DNA from: Takakia lepidozioides
Taxonomy: Eukaryota > Streptophyta > Takakiopsida > Takakiales > Takakiaceae
Length of the DNA stretch: 64,000 nucleotides
Assembly (NCBI GenBank): GCA_030704615.1
Contig: CM060731.1
Location: 13,702,001-13,766,000 of the forward strand
Direction: 5' to 3'
A program made the translations under genes and the position numbers. This document shows positions 1 through 11,299 of this stretch, piece after piece. The number at the start of each line of letters is the position of its first letter. The first letter of the stretch is position 1. Below the pieces are notes generated by a model. It made no database searches. It was not told the DNA's origin and saw only the letters and a program-made list of their open reading frames with translations.

Positions 1-1480
1 AAAACATACCACCAAAAACCAGATCCTCTTTGGCCAAAGAACTTATAACCTAGCTCAATAATCCAAAGTTGCTGTCAAAGATCAAAAGGGAGGGTATGGT
101 TTGTATGCAAGCCTTAGAAAATAGGCCAGATAGGCCGAGCTGCGCATCGGCGGCAGAACGACAAAGGCCAGAACGCAGGCTGTAGCATGTCAAGCCAGGG
201 GCAGTCGGGATGAAATCGGGCGGCAGGCAGCAGCCACCTCACAGCGCACAAACCCCTAGGTCTCCTCAGCCCATATCCCAATCTGCATGCTCAAGAAACT
301 TCAAAGTGGGTGAGGATCCTCACCTGGTCCCATCACAAGCCCCCACAAAAACCAAAAGGTTAGTGAGGATTATGGAACCCCAGGTGAATCACAGACCCTC
401 ACACTTGTCATCGATGTCAATTCAGAAACTCAAAAGCAAGAGAAAGACATAAGAACATGAGAATCCCTAAACTCCAAAGGCACCTTAAGCGATTGGGGAA
501 GAGGGTTATGCGCCATCAGCCCCCGCAGCAAGCCGCCTCCACAAAGCACATAGCAATGAAGCAAAGCAGGCACAATCGCAAGGCACTAGAAAGGAGGGAG
601 AGAACTTCTCATCATAAGCATCCTTGCTAAGCACAAAAAAAGCCATAGGAGGGAAAATGCCACTGCATTCATAGCGGTGTTTCCCGCTACAAGAGAGACA
701 AGGCGCCGCCTTCGCGCCTCCCTAGGCGCTCGTCCAGCATGGGTACGAAACCACAAATAGGGCAGCCACCGAAGCACGTCTGCCATAACATTCTCCTCGC
801 GAGCTCAGCAGCAGTACATCACGTGCTTCTGACAGCGGGAGAGACGACATAGGGTTGTCCCTCGATTATTCATCCGTGGATAAAAAACAGTAGGACGCAT
901 CCGTATACCCTGACGGATTTCATCCGCATCAAGGTTAAAAATAGGTTTTGGGGTAGGGGTTAGGGTTTCCACCGTAATTAGTCATAATTAGGGGTAGTAA
1001 AGATCAATTCCATGCCATAATCACATCATCCGTAGACAAATCACTTGTGTCAGGATGAAAAAGTAGGGAATATCATCCGTGGCAGCGTCTTACCTCCATC
1101 TAGGTAATTCTATCATTCCTCACCAGACCATCCGGTATGGATAAAAAGAGTCAATAAAAGAGGAATGAAAAATTATCACCCTGGTAGTTTTTCATCCGGT
1201 ACGGATGGAAAAACAGGATGTTGTTGGCAACCTTCATAAGAGGTAATTCTTTTCTTCCATGGTGACTCATCCGGTATGGATGAGAGTCAATAAAGGAGGA
1301 ATGAAAAGGCCAAAAGAACCATCCTAGAGGTAATTCAGTGTCCATCCCGGTGGCTCATCCGGTATGGATGAAAAAGCCTGATAGAGGATGAGAAAACAAA
1401 AAGTCGACACTGATAGCAAACTGCCAATGCCTAGTAGAGAGGGAGATAGAGGGAGAGATGGGGCAACAATGAATAAAAAT
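1..1480 (+). repeat. Foldback-family repeat, copy 1 (left end outside window)
   Basis: This stretch is near-identical to 1905-3240 in the same orientation and to 3360-4380 in inverse orientation. Shared landmarks run in the same order: the start AAAACATACCACCAAAAACC, a short ORF ending in LMMRSSL, a block GGGGTAGGGGTTAGGGTTTC at about 950, and a set of small inverted motifs CATCCGGTATGGATG at 1129, 1193, 1268 and 1356. No conserved protein could be recognised; the short ORFs (for example 586-786 minus) recur in every copy and simply follow the repeat. Its beginning lies before the window. Confidence 0.75.
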
Positions 1481-1489
1481 GGGTTGGTT

Positions 1490-1700
1490 CCATGCATATT
1501 GGGATATGAGCTGAGGAGACCTAGGGGTTTGTGCGCTGTGAGGTGGCTGCTGCCTGCAGCCCAACCCAACTGCCCCTGGCTTGACATGCTACAGCCTGCG
1601 TTCTAGCCTTTCTCGTTCTGCCACCGATGGCCTGACAGGCCTGTTTCCTGAGGCTTGCATACAAACCATACCCTCCCTTTTGATCTTTGACATGATCTTT
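1490..1700 (-). repeat. Inverted partial copy of the foldback-family repeat
   Basis: About 210 bases read, on the minus strand, like 70-290 and 1975-2200 (CTAGGGGTTTGTGCGCTGTG, then GCATACAAACCATACCCT). It joins copy 1 to copy 2, so copy 1 and this piece also form a small inverted pair. No gene is seen here. Confidence 0.65.
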
Positions 1701-1752
1701 ACTGGAACTATAAAACAAGGTACATGGTCTGGAGGTAGAAAGAGACATTTTT

Positions 1753-4517
1753 CCTTCAAGAGTTCCATGCTAAACATGCAAAGAACACCTTACTATGATC
1801 CAGTACACATCGGAAGCAGGCCCGAAAAGGAGCAGGGCGATGCCCTATCAGGCTGCCGCCATAACCTTCAAGGTCACCATGTCCATAGATACCCAAAACC
1901 GCCAAAAACATACCACCAAAAACCAGATCCTCTTTGGCCAAAACAAATTACAACCTAGCTCAATAATCCACAAGCCTTGCTGTCAAAGATCAAAAGATAG
2001 GGTATGGTTTGTATGCAAGCCTCAGGAAACAGGCCTGTCAGGCCGAGCTGCGCATCCGCGGCAGAACGACAAAGGCCAGAACGCAGGCTGTAGCATGTCA
2101 GGCCAGGGGCAGTCGGGTTGAAATCAGGGCTGCAGGCAGCAGCCACCTCACAGCGCACAAACCCCTAGGTCTCCTCAGCCCATATCCCAATCTGCATGCT
2201 CAAGAAACTTCAAAGTAGGTGAGGATCCTCACCTGGTCCCATCACAAGCCCCCATAAAAACCAACAGGTTAGTGAGGATTGTGGAACCCCAGGTGAATCA
2301 CAGACCCTCACACTTGTCATCGATGTCAACTAAGAAACTCAAAGCAAGAGAAAGAGATAAGAACATGAGAATCCCTAAACTCCAAAGGCACCTTAAGCGA
2401 TTGAGGAAGAGGGTTATGTGCCATCACCACCCGCAGCAAGCCGCCTCCACAAAGCACATAAGCAATTAAGCAAAGCAGGCACAACCGCAAGGCACTAGAA
2501 AAGAGGGAGAGAACTTCCCATCATAAGCATCTTTGCTAAGTACAAAAAAAGCCAGAGGAGGGAAGATGCCACTACTTTCATAGCGGTGTTTCCCGCTGCA
2601 TGAGAGACAAGGCGTCGCCTTCGCGCCCCCCAGACGCTCGTCCAACATGGGTACGACACCACAAATAGGGCAGCCACCGAAGCACGTTCGCTATAACACT
2701 CTCCTCGCGAGCTCAGAAGCACATCGCGTGCTTCTGACATTGGGAGAGACGACATAGGGTTGTCCCTCGATTATTCATCCGTGGATGAAAAACAGTAGGA
2801 CGAATCCGTATATCCTGACGGATTTCTTCCGCAACAAGGTTTAAAATAGGGTTTGGGGTAGGGGTTAGGGTTTCCACCGTAATTAATCATAATTAGGGGT
2901 AGTAAAGATCAATTCCAGGCGATATCATATCATCCATAGACAGATCATTTGTATCAGGATGAAAAAGTAGGGAATATCATCCGTGGCAACGTCTTACCTC
3001 CATCTAGGTAATTCTATCATTTCTCACCAGACCATCCGGTATGGATAAAAAGAGTCAATAAAAGAGGAATGAAAAGACCAAAAGAACCATCCTAGAGGTA
3101 ATTCAGTGTCCATCCTGGTGGCTCAGCCGGTATGGATGAAAAAACCTGATAGAGGATGAGAAAACAAGAAGTCAACACTGATAGCAAACTGCCAATTCCC
3201 AGTAGAGAGGGAGACAGAGGTAGAGAGGGACAGAGAGGGACAGAGAGAGGGAGTGAGAGGGAGAGATCAGGAAACAAAAAGAAAAAGAGGAAGGTGAGGG
3301 GGGGGGGGGGGGTGACTGAGTAGCAGCTGCTCAGTCACTCCCCCCCCCCCACCTTTTTTTTTTTATCCTTGTTGCCCCCTCTCTCCCTCTGTCTCTCTCT
3401 CTACTTGGAATTGGCAATTTGCTATCAGTGCTAACTTCTTGTTTTCTCATCCTCTATTAGGCTTTTTCATCCATACCGGATTAGCCACCAGGATGGACAC
3501 TGAACCCTCTAGGATGGTTCTTTTTGGCCTTTTCATTCCTCCTTTATTGACTCTCATCCATACCGGATGAGTCACCATGGAAGAAAAGAATTACCTCTAT
3601 GAAGGTTGCCAACAACATCCTGTTTTTCCATCCGTACCAGATGAAAAACTACCAGGGTGATAATTTTTCATTCCTCTTTTATTGACTCTTTTTATCCATA
3701 CCGAATGGTCTGGTGAGGAATGATAGAATTACCTAGATGGAGGTAAGACGCTGCCACGGATGATATTCCCTACTTTTTCATCCTCACACAAGTGATCTGT
3801 CTATGGATGATGTGATTATGGCATGGAATTGATCTTTACTACCCCTAATTATGATTAATTACGGTGGAAACCCTAACCCTACCCCAAAACCTATTTTTAA
3901 CCTTGCTGCGGATCTCTCCCGCTGTCAGAATCACGCGATGTGCTTCTGAGCTCGCGAGGAGAGTGTTATGGCGGACGTGCTTCGGTGGTTGCCCCGTTTG
4001 TGGTGTCGTAACCATGCTGGACGAGCGCCTTGGGGGGCGCGAAGGCGGCGCCTTGTCTCTCTTGCAACGGGAAACACCGCTATGAAAGCAGTGGCATCTT
4101 CCCTCCTTTGGCTTTTTTTGTGCTTAGCAAGGGTGCTTATGATGAGAAGTTCTCTCGATCCTTTCTAGTGCCTTGCGATTGTGCTTGCTTTGCTTCATTG
4201 CTTATGTGCTTTCGATGCGCAGCTCGGCCTGACTGGCCTGTTTCCTGAGGCTTGCATACAAACCATACCCTACCTTTTGATCTTTGACAACAAGGCCTTT
4301 GGATTATTGAGCTAGGTTGTAAGTTCTTTTGGCTAAAGAGGATCTGGTTTCTGGTGGTATGTTTTTGGCGGTTTTGGGTATCTATGTACATGGTGACCTT
4401 GAAGGTTATGGCGGCAGCCTGATAGGGCACCGCCCTGCTCCTTTTCGGGCTTGCTTCTGATGTGTACTGGATCATAGTAAGGTGTTCTTTGCATGTTTAG
4501 CACGGAACTCTTGAAGG
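1753..4517. mobile_element. Foldback-type element: two long inverted arms around a central hairpin
   Basis: The left arm (1753 to about 3312) and the right arm (about 3338-4517) are inverted copies. The outer ends match as CCTTCAAGAGTTCC (1753-1766) and GGAACTCTTGAAGG (4504-4517). The right arm is shorter because it lacks the part matching roughly 2050-2480. Short ORFs such as MADVLRWLPRLWCRNHAG (3968-4168 plus) have counterparts in the other copies (586-786 and 2495-2755 minus), but no transposase motif is visible, so it is probably non-autonomous. Flanking target duplications were not identified. It could also be two ordinary elements inserted head to head; the G-run/C-run hairpin exactly between them favours foldback origin. 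Confidence 0.6.
3298..3350. repeat. Central hairpin with G15 and C11 flanks
   Basis: A run of 15 G (3298-3312) is followed by GTGACTGAG, a loop with CAGCTG at its centre, then CTCAGTCAC and a run of 11 C (3340-3350). The two halves pair almost perfectly (a 3-base bulge TAG), giving a very stable stem at the symmetry centre of the foldback element. Confidence 0.8.
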
Positions 4518-5354
4518 ATGAGGATGGTAAGCTGCAATGGGATCCTATCTATAGTTTTGGCTCTGTCATGACATCAGGCCTATGACCTGCAATCTGGTTT
4601 TTTATATGCAAAAGAGGCTGGATCTCGGCTGTTCAAGCTGCTTGTAGGTACAAGTCGTGAACCTGCATTTTGACGGGCTGAATTCACATTCCCTTGACAC
4701 CTTGTATGATCACATGTCTCGGGGTGAATACAAATGATATGGAATCTATTTCATCTTGCCCAAGTTGGACTGCTTGGTGGCATATTGTGATTCTGACAAA
4801 CTGTAGGCTGGTCCTTATGCCTTGGCTGATGCATGATCTGCCATAATTAATGGCTGAAAAGGTAAGTTGCTGCAACCCGTGGATCATTTCCAAGATACCT
4901 GTGTGAAAACGTGTCTTGAAATGGTAATAGGGCAGGCTGGACCATGGTACCTTGCCCTTTGCATGACCTCAGCATTTTTGTGCTCCTTCAATACATGACC
5001 TGCTGGTAAGGTATGTGTACAGGCTGAACCAAGAGGCCTTGCAGCCTACACAGGGGCATCAATATCTTATCTTGTCCCACACATGAACAAATGATTCATT
5101 GGCCAAGATGGCCGGATCTCGGGTGTTCAAGATGCTTGCATCCCCTACATGAACAAACCCCGCCGTCCCACCCTGTTTTATCATGATTGATTGGGTGATG
5201 TCAATTCATGGGAAGCTATGACAAGAACAGAAATGTTAGATGGTGCCCTGTTTTGGGTTGTTTATGTCTTTAATTGACAATGACCCTAGTGGGTCTTGTC
5301 CATGTCTTGACATGATCTTCCCGCTCCCTCTCTCTTTTTAACTTTTTCTGCATA
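4518..5354. other. No gene recognised
   Basis: Unannotated sequence. Phrases such as GGATCTCGG(C/G)TGTTCAAG(C/A)TGCTTG recur at about 4621 and 5113, suggesting a decayed local repeat, but no coding domain or RNA gene is visible. Confidence 0.4.
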
Positions 5355-5492
5355 GGGGTCAACTCTGAGGTTAAGAAAACCATGCTTTGTCGCATTATTA
5401 GACCTGCCTTGGAGTACGGATCTGCAATATGGGTTGATAAATCTGACTTATGTAAAGTCCAAAGCCATGTATGTCGCCATGAGATTGTCTGA
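5355..5492 (+). pseudogene. LINE-like ORF2 fragment (post-RT region)
   Basis: The 45-codon open stretch reads VNSEVKKTMLCRIIRPALE followed by YGSAIW and KVQ. The pattern 'RPALEYGS.IW' followed by a short linker and 'VQ' is typical of the region just C-terminal to the reverse-transcriptase domain in plant non-LTR retrotransposons. It ends at a TGA (5490-5492) and nothing upstream continues it, so it is a short remnant. It is a separate fragment from the one at 9085-9990, which contains its own version of this segment. Recognition rests on one motif only. Confidence 0.4.
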
Positions 5493-5538
5493 TGAAAATG
5501 AAGTTAGGCAGAAACTTCCCTGAAGTTGTTTCCAGTCA

Positions 5539-7694
5539 GTGACATGGGGGAGGACATCTTGGATGACCTCAAGGGTCTACCCACTCTCGGCACTAGTCTG
5601 GAGGGCTCGTCTGCCCCCCGAGGCTAGTACCCCCGCTCTTGTCCACATCTTGGATGCGCTAGGGGCCGGCTCAGCCAGCTCTCCTATTTGGGAGGTTGTT
5701 GTTGAGCCGGATGCTCAGTTGAGCACACCCCCGGCCACCAAGACGGGTGAAATGTACCTTGGCAAGCACATCACCCGTTCGGGGGCCCGGTATGGGCAAC
5801 TTTTGGATGTCACCCCCATAGCGACCCCTTCCTCCGCAGCAAAGGCTGCACTTGCCAAGGCCCAACGTCATGTTCAAGGGCCTTTGAAAACCTCCATTGC
5901 CAGCCCATTGTTGTCGATGAGGGAGGAGGAGACGAGGAGGGCCAATGAAGTGGCCAAGATAGCGAAGCGCCTCGAAGAAGTCAAGCTGGGTGAGGGCTTC
6001 TACCCTGATACGCATTTGGGGGGGGGGGGGGGGAGAGGAGGATGGGCCGGTTTGGAGCAGCCTAGCCGATCAGCGACACCGCCCCCTGAGCCTGAGCGGT
6101 CAGCAAAGAAGGGCCTGGACTACGGGCGCCGCCGCCGGCTATGCTCCACATCTGGAATCTACTTCCTGGCGCTCCGGGAGGGGATAGAGTGGGCACATCC
6201 GGCAACGGGGACTCCTGCCACATCGGGTGACACCGGGGCGAGTCGGACAAGCTTGCAAAGGTACAATTGTCGCACCTTGTTCCATGATTTATCCTTTCCT
6301 TTGCATGCATGATTTTATTTGTTGTTGTTTTTTTTTTTTTTGAATATGGAGGGGTTATTTGTCTTCAGGAGGCAGCAACATGGCTGGCCTCATTGATGCA
6401 GTCCAGTGGGGTTGCCAATGAGGGAGAGCACGTGGTGTTCATGAAGGACCCAAACACCAAAGGTAAGAAGAAGAGGCCTCGATCTCCGGAGATCCCTTTT
6501 ACCATCAATGAATGGGTTGCCGAGGAGAGAGAGAAAAGGGAGAGGGAGAAGGAGAGAGAGGAAGTAGCGGGGAAGGGGAATGAGATGGTCGTGGAGAGGG
6601 GAAGGAAAAGAAGAAGAAGTCCCATGGAGAGGAAGGGGTGAGTGTGCATGCGGGGGAGGGCAGTGGGGTAACAAAGGAGCAGGGGAAGGAGGCTACAAAG
6701 AAGGGAGAGGGTGGGAAGAAGAACATGGCCTTGACGATACAAGACGTGGAGTTGGCAAAGATCATGGTGCCACCAGTGGAGGTGAATCGCCATAGTGACC
6801 CCTGCGGTGCATTCTGGGAGGCTATGAAGAAGCTAGCCTTCGAACTCGCATTGAGGTGGTTCCCTTTGCACATCGAGTGGGCTAATCAGCACTTTGGCGC
6901 GAAGCGGGCGTATACTCGTCCGGGCAATTGGAGTGACACAAGGGTGATGGAGATGGTGGGGCGAAACTTGAAGGACAGGAGTTACTGTGCCAGACAGATC
7001 ATTCGGAGGGCAATGAAAAAGGGAGCCATACCCAAACCACCTTATGGAATCACACAAGTTGGCAAATCTTGAATCATGTCACCTTCCATTTGTCGCATGT
7101 GCATTAATGAGGTGGATTCGATGCAACGTATGTGTATAATTCATTAATTGTTTGGGGGGGGGGGGGGGCATAGGTATCGTGGGATGCACTCATTGAGGGA
7201 GAGACTGATGCCGCAAACAAGGCCAAATTTGACCGGGCACGCAAAGCAACAACAGTCCGCCTTGACAAGCACGAATCCACACACAAGTGGGGCGCCGACA
7301 GATCCAAGGGTTTTATCTTGCGATTTGTAAGTCGTACTTCCCTATGGATTTTGTTATGTCTTCTTTCTGGCTCCATCATCGCGAAGAACTGACTTTAATT
7401 TGTGGCATGTGTAGCAACGTGCGTTTGAGAGGAAGCCATCTCCGGTAGAGTACAACTACGCCAAGGAGCATGGTTGGCAATCCCTCATGAAGAACATGGC
7501 CAACACGGAGGGGATGAGTGCACTACAGGGTACTAGTATGGATGAGGTCGGGGGTCATGGCCAGGGATTGGATGAGAGCTTTGTGGACTTAGGGGAACGC
7601 CGCCTCATTTAGGTGCTCTGGCAAAGGGCGCGGAGTCATCAGGCTCATCGGATAGCTCTGAGTCCTCCACTGAGGATGAGGATGAGGATAACTA
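5539..7694 (+). pseudogene. TNPA-like transposon protein (Ptta/En/Spm, Transposase_24-like), degenerate
   Basis: Three well-behaved exons can be threaded at the 3' side: 6369-7057 (acceptor GTCTTCAG), 7174-7326 and 7415-7694, with phase-0 GT-AG introns at 7058-7173 and 7327-7414. The product includes a charged stretch (EEREKREREKEREE), a segment with CARQIIRRAMKKG, then VSWDALIEGETDAANKAKFD, ESTHKWGADRSKGF and the tail FERKPSPVEYNYAKEHGW. The spacing resembles the family pattern 'NK.NR..., HT.GSKSF, ...REPS.VEL...TH'. The C-terminus is acidic (SSDSSESSTEDEDEDN) but in a shifted frame. The 5' part (5539-6260) is open but its frame does not join exon 2 cleanly, a G16 run (6018-6033) sits inside it, and another frameshift occurs near 6638. 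The gene is therefore probably inactive. A DNA-binding role in CACTA transposition is inferred from the family. Confidence 0.5.
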
Positions 7695-7953
7695 GTCCTA
7701 GTCCATGTAGGTCCCAGGGTCAGCCTACTGAACCCTTGTGAGCTTTTCAGCTCATTTCCTGTAAATATATTTCCATCTTTCCATCTTCCATCTTATTCAT
7801 GTGTCGCACCGTCCTCACCCTCGATTCATGCTTGCTCAATGTGTACCTGCTAAATCAGAGAAATGGAACGGTAAGGTCTCCCGTCCCCAAAACAAAACCA
7901 GGCAAAAAACAAAACCCCCATTCCACCCCCAAAATCAACCCCCAACCCCCCCT

Positions 7954-7976
7954 CCCCCCCCCCCCCCCCCCCCCCC
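7954..7976. repeat. Poly-C tract (23 bases)
   Basis: Twenty-three consecutive C residues preceded by further C-rich sequence. It marks the entry to the GC-rich subterminal zone. Proline/glycine-rich ORFs over it are only translations of this tract. Confidence 0.9.
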
Positions 7977-8670
7977 ACCACCAGGCTCCCTCGCGACTGT
8001 AGGATGTCGCCATTGGCGACATGCTTTTGGGCGGGGGTCGCAAGCCGCGATGGTCGGGCGTTGCAAATCCCATTTGCGGGCGGCAACGCCCGACACCCCC
8101 TGCGACGTGTTTTTTTGGTCCGGGGGTCGCAAGCCACGACGCCCTAGTGTCGCAGAGCCGCCACCCTACCTGCGCCACGTTTATTATTATTATTATTAAA
8201 TATAAAACAAAAGCGACGCCACAGCGTCGCAAAAACCCACGCCCGGGCGTGGCGGAGCCCGACTCCTGCTCCTGCTATTTTTTTTTGCCACGCCCAATAG
8301 TCGCTTGGCATACCACCCGGCTTACGCCACGTGTTTTTGGGTTTTAGGATGGGACTCCTGGGCAGGTTAGGAAAAAAAAGGGATGCGACGCCGCGCCGGC
8401 GCCCCCAACAATGCCGTCGGCTGGAGGGTCACGACGACGAGACGTCGCTCGACGGAGGACCCTGCCATCGGCGCGGACGGCCTGACATTCGGCAGCCGCG
8501 GGAGTTGGGGCGGGGCTCGCGACCCCCTACGTCGCATTTTTGTGACGTCATTTTGGTGACGCCCATGCGACTGCCGGGCGTCGCAAATTCTACGCCCGCC
8601 GCGTGCCCGAAAAGGGCGTTTTCCCGATGCTGCGGCGTGGCACGGACGTCGCAAAGGCCCCCCTTTTCCT
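7977..8670. repeat. GC-rich CACTA subterminal zone with GTCGCA words
   Basis: Short words such as GTCGCAA, GCGACG and their complements recur many times in both orientations, interrupted only by a short AT stretch (ATTATTATTATTA near 8183). Such subterminal arrays are the usual binding region of TNPA-type proteins in CACTA elements. No convincing gene lies here; the ORFs are low-complexity. Confidence 0.6.
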
Positions 8671-8676
8671 GTAGTG

Positions 8677-9084
8677 ATCGTACAGCTGAATTACTTGTCT
8701 GCAACTCTATCGCCCTCTCTTAAAAAAAAAACAAAAATGAAGGTTGGGGGGGGGGGGTAGACATTGGGAAGGTTCAGGGTTGACTCACACAAACAGATAT
8801 AGAGTGTTAGATGGGACAACCCAGAACGTGCGGATAGCTTGTGTCCAACATGCATTAGAGCAGGCAGACAAGAGATTGAGGCTGAAGAACATTTCTTCCT
8901 CCCGTTTCCTCTCTACTAAAGTATCTGGGCCTGTTACAGTGTCTGTTCCGGGACAGCCAATCAGACCTTGCTGAGGTCTTCCATTATATGAGGACCAGAA
9001 GTGCCCGGCAGCATATGTATATGAGGCCCTTCACCTTAGAGAATCTCATAATGCTGAATCTAGACTGAGAGTTTTTGGGCTGCT
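8677..9084. other. No intact gene; G12 run and LINE-flanking sequence
   Basis: Contains a G12 run (8746-8757). No recognisable domain. It probably includes the decayed 5' part of the LINE that follows. Confidence 0.3.
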
Positions 9085-9990
9085 TGTTGAGGCCCTCACG
9101 TCCTTATTGTATGATACTTTCTTTATCCACATTTTGGAATAGTTCTCCAAAGACTATGGGCTGCAAGTCAATCTTAGCAAGACCAAGATCATGGTCTTCA
9201 ATGGTCAGGCTGATCATAGATTCATCTTCAACCACTAGGAAATTGAGATTGTGAAATCAGACCGGTATCTGGGTCTGGTTATCCATCCCCCCAAATTCCA
9301 CTTTGCAGCCACTGCCCTGGACAGATCAACTAAAGGGAAGGCGGCCTCCCCCCAACCAAAAAGTGGTTGTTTGACAACGTCGTCAACCCTGCTACCCTCT
9401 ATGGTTGTGAATTATGGGCACCTGATGTTCCTGTCTCCTGGTGAGAAAAGAATTTGGAACCATTGCAGTCATCTTTTCTCCAAGCAATGCTTGGCGCCAG
9501 AAGCACAACTCCATCTCATATCCTAGGTGCAGAGTTCGCATGCGTGCCACTGCAAACCGAGGCCCTCTTCCGGCTTACAATCTTTCTCCATAGATTACAG
9601 GCCCTTCCACCCAAGAGGCTCGTGGCAAGAGCCCTCGCAACATCTATGAGGCTCAAAGCTATAGGTTTCAGGCACTCCTGGTATGCTCGAGTGGACAGTT
9701 TATTTCAGCGCAATGGACTCTCTACTGCTTCCCTATTACCAATGAATCCAGAAGGGGGGGACATCACATCCAGACATGACCGCAACAGACTCATGATTAG
9801 GAGAGGACTTATGGAATTACATGTCAAGAGAACTTGGGAGCTACCCAATCTCACGACAAACCTCCACTTCTATCGAGAGACATTCTTGGTGCTCCGAGAT
9901 GATAGAATCTTGAGGCCAAATTACCTTTCAGCATCACATACTTCCACCCAACTAACCAGCTTACTTGCAGAATTCAACATGGAAATTTAG
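9085..9990 (+). pseudogene. LINE reverse transcriptase, C-terminal part, broken
   Basis: The reading passes through FSKDYGLQVNLSKTKIMVFN (about 9140-9200), the palm/thumb segment after the catalytic YADD box in plant non-LTR reverse transcriptases. A DRYLGLVIHPPKFHF segment follows after an in-frame stop near 9237. A frame change then leads to MEPLQSSFLQAMLGARSTTP and HILGAEFACVPL (9454 on), matching the family pattern 'LQ..FL..ILGVR.STP..ILLAE.G..PL'. The catalytic box itself is not preserved and at least one stop and one frameshift are present, so this is a dead fragment. In the family the protein nicks DNA and copies LINE RNA; here only history remains. Confidence 0.65.
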
Positions 9991-10074
9991 GGCCAATTCT
10001 GATAAGAGGGAAAAATATGGTGAAATGTGTTGACGAATGTGCCTTGATTACCAGTGCCTGATTTTATCAGTTGT

Positions 10075-10180
10075 GTCGTTGCTGCTGCGGCATCCAGTTG
10101 ACCATCTACCCATGCAGGTTTCTTGTAGCTATTGATCCACAGGGAATCATAAGTAATCTTATGCTTGAAATCTGGCCTTC
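10075..10180 (-). pseudogene. PDF-motif (OSB-like) fragment
   Basis: Read on the minus strand, this segment encodes PDFKHKITYDSLWINSYKKP followed by AWVDGQL. The PDF...K.T...LW pattern is the second half of the PDF motif that plant organellar single-stranded DNA-binding (OSB) proteins carry after an OB fold. It is nearly identical to the copy at 50605-50700 inside the CACTA element. Only about 30 residues are preserved and no OB fold is seen, so function is unlikely. The identification rests on the motif alone. Confidence 0.55.
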
Positions 10181-10379
10181 TTGGATGAATCTGGACCCAC
10201 TCTCTATCCCTGCTCCTTTAGCTATCTCTGCCTCTGCACAAATCATGCACACATCCTTGCCTTGCTCCTTGCAGCTAACAATGACAGCCTGTATTTGTTC
10301 CAGCAAACACCCTAACCCTACTTATCACACTAGTTCATATGCTGACGACTATGATAACAAGGAAAACAGGCTGAAATGT

Positions 10380-11290
10380 GTTGAAGAAGGTGCTCATAAG
10401 TCTCCAAAGCCTCCATCCCGCCCTTGTTGTGCATATCTTGCAATCATCGCACTCCATGACACCACATCTCGTTCAGCCATACTATTGAACACTCCCTTTG
10501 CATCCTCGATGCACCCACATTTTGCATACATGTCCACGAGAGTACTGTTCAGAAGGACATTGGGTACAATTCCAGCTTTTCTTTGCCCTTTTCCAGGGCT
10601 GCCAGGCTTGCACATGCATTGCAAATGCCATCAAACGTGATGTGGTCGGGCTTCACCCCTTCCGCCATCATTTGATCATAGGTCTCGAAAGCCTCCTTCC
10701 TGCGGCCTTGCTGTGCATACCTCGCAAGCATCGTGTTCCAATGCACCACATCTCGTTCAGCCATACTGTTGAAAACTCCCTTCGCATCCTCGATGCACCC
10801 ACATTTCGCATATATGTCCACGAGTGTATTGTTCAGAATGATGTCGGGTACAATTCCAGCTCTGATGATGTCACCTTTGCCTTTTCCAGGGTTGCCAGGC
10901 TCGTACACGCATTGCATATACAAACGAACGTGACCGGGTCTGGCTTTACCCCTTCCCGCATCGTTTGCTTATAGGACTCCATCCCGCATCCATGCTGGGG
11001 ATTATCCAGCAATCGTCACACTCCAGGACACGACATTTCATTCAGCCATATTCTCAAACACTTCATTTGTATCCAATACTGCCACATTTGGCATACATGT
11101 CCCCCAAGGTATTGTCCAGAATGACATCGGGTACAATTCCAAATTTGACAATGGCACCATGGACCTTTTACCCTTTTCCAGGGCTGCCATGCCCGCACAC
11201 GCATTGCAAACACAACCCGGTCCGGCTTCACCCCTTCCCTCATTATTTGCTCATACGTCTCCGAAGCCTCTATACCACGCCCCGGATGTG
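10380..11290 (-). pseudogene. PPR (PLS-type) gene fragments
   Basis: On the minus strand several PPR units are readable. At 10394-10624: VDMYAKCGCIEDAKGVFNSM then AERDVVSWSAMIARYAQQG. At 10549-10923: VDIYAKCGCIEDAKGVFNSM, AERDVVHWNTMLARYAQQG, then AFETYDQMMAEGVKPDHITF. At 11016-11243: MREGVKPDRVVF and decayed text. These are P, L and S repeat signatures of plant organellar RNA-binding PPR proteins. The units overlap in different frames and change frame several times, and no start, organellar presequence or E/DYW terminus is seen. It is a chain of pseudogene pieces. Comparable PPR pieces occur at 50036-50415. Confidence 0.75.
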
Positions 11291-11299
11291 CATATCCTC

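Larger units (their letters stand above)
5539..8676 (+). mobile_element. Decayed CACTA (En/Spm-like) element, right portion
   Basis: The right end reads CTTTTCCTGTAGTG (8663-8676), whose complement CACTACAGGAAAAG is a canonical CACTA terminus. Before it lies a GC-rich subterminal zone (7977-8670) packed with GTCGCA/TGCGAC words, and before that a TNPA-like multi-exon gene (5539-7694). This order of gene, subterminal repeats and CACTA end is the standard architecture. The left terminus was not found, so the start given is only the start of the gene. The element is probably truncated or rearranged. Confidence 0.55.

Noticed and set aside
6365-6873. Long minus-strand ORFs rich in Leu/Ser/Pro
   Set aside because: They are shadows of the Glu/Lys/Arg-rich stretch of the plus-strand TNPA-like gene; no domain and strongly biased composition.
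7511-7520. CACTACAGGG as a possible left terminus of the 5.5-8.7 kb CACTA element
   Set aside because: It lies inside a well-supported exon, the inner bases do not match the right end, and the flanking triplets (GTG and ATC) differ.
7801-8232. Several 65-132-residue ORFs on both strands
   Set aside because: They translate the C23 tract and the GTCGCA-rich subterminal zone; low complexity, no conserved motif.
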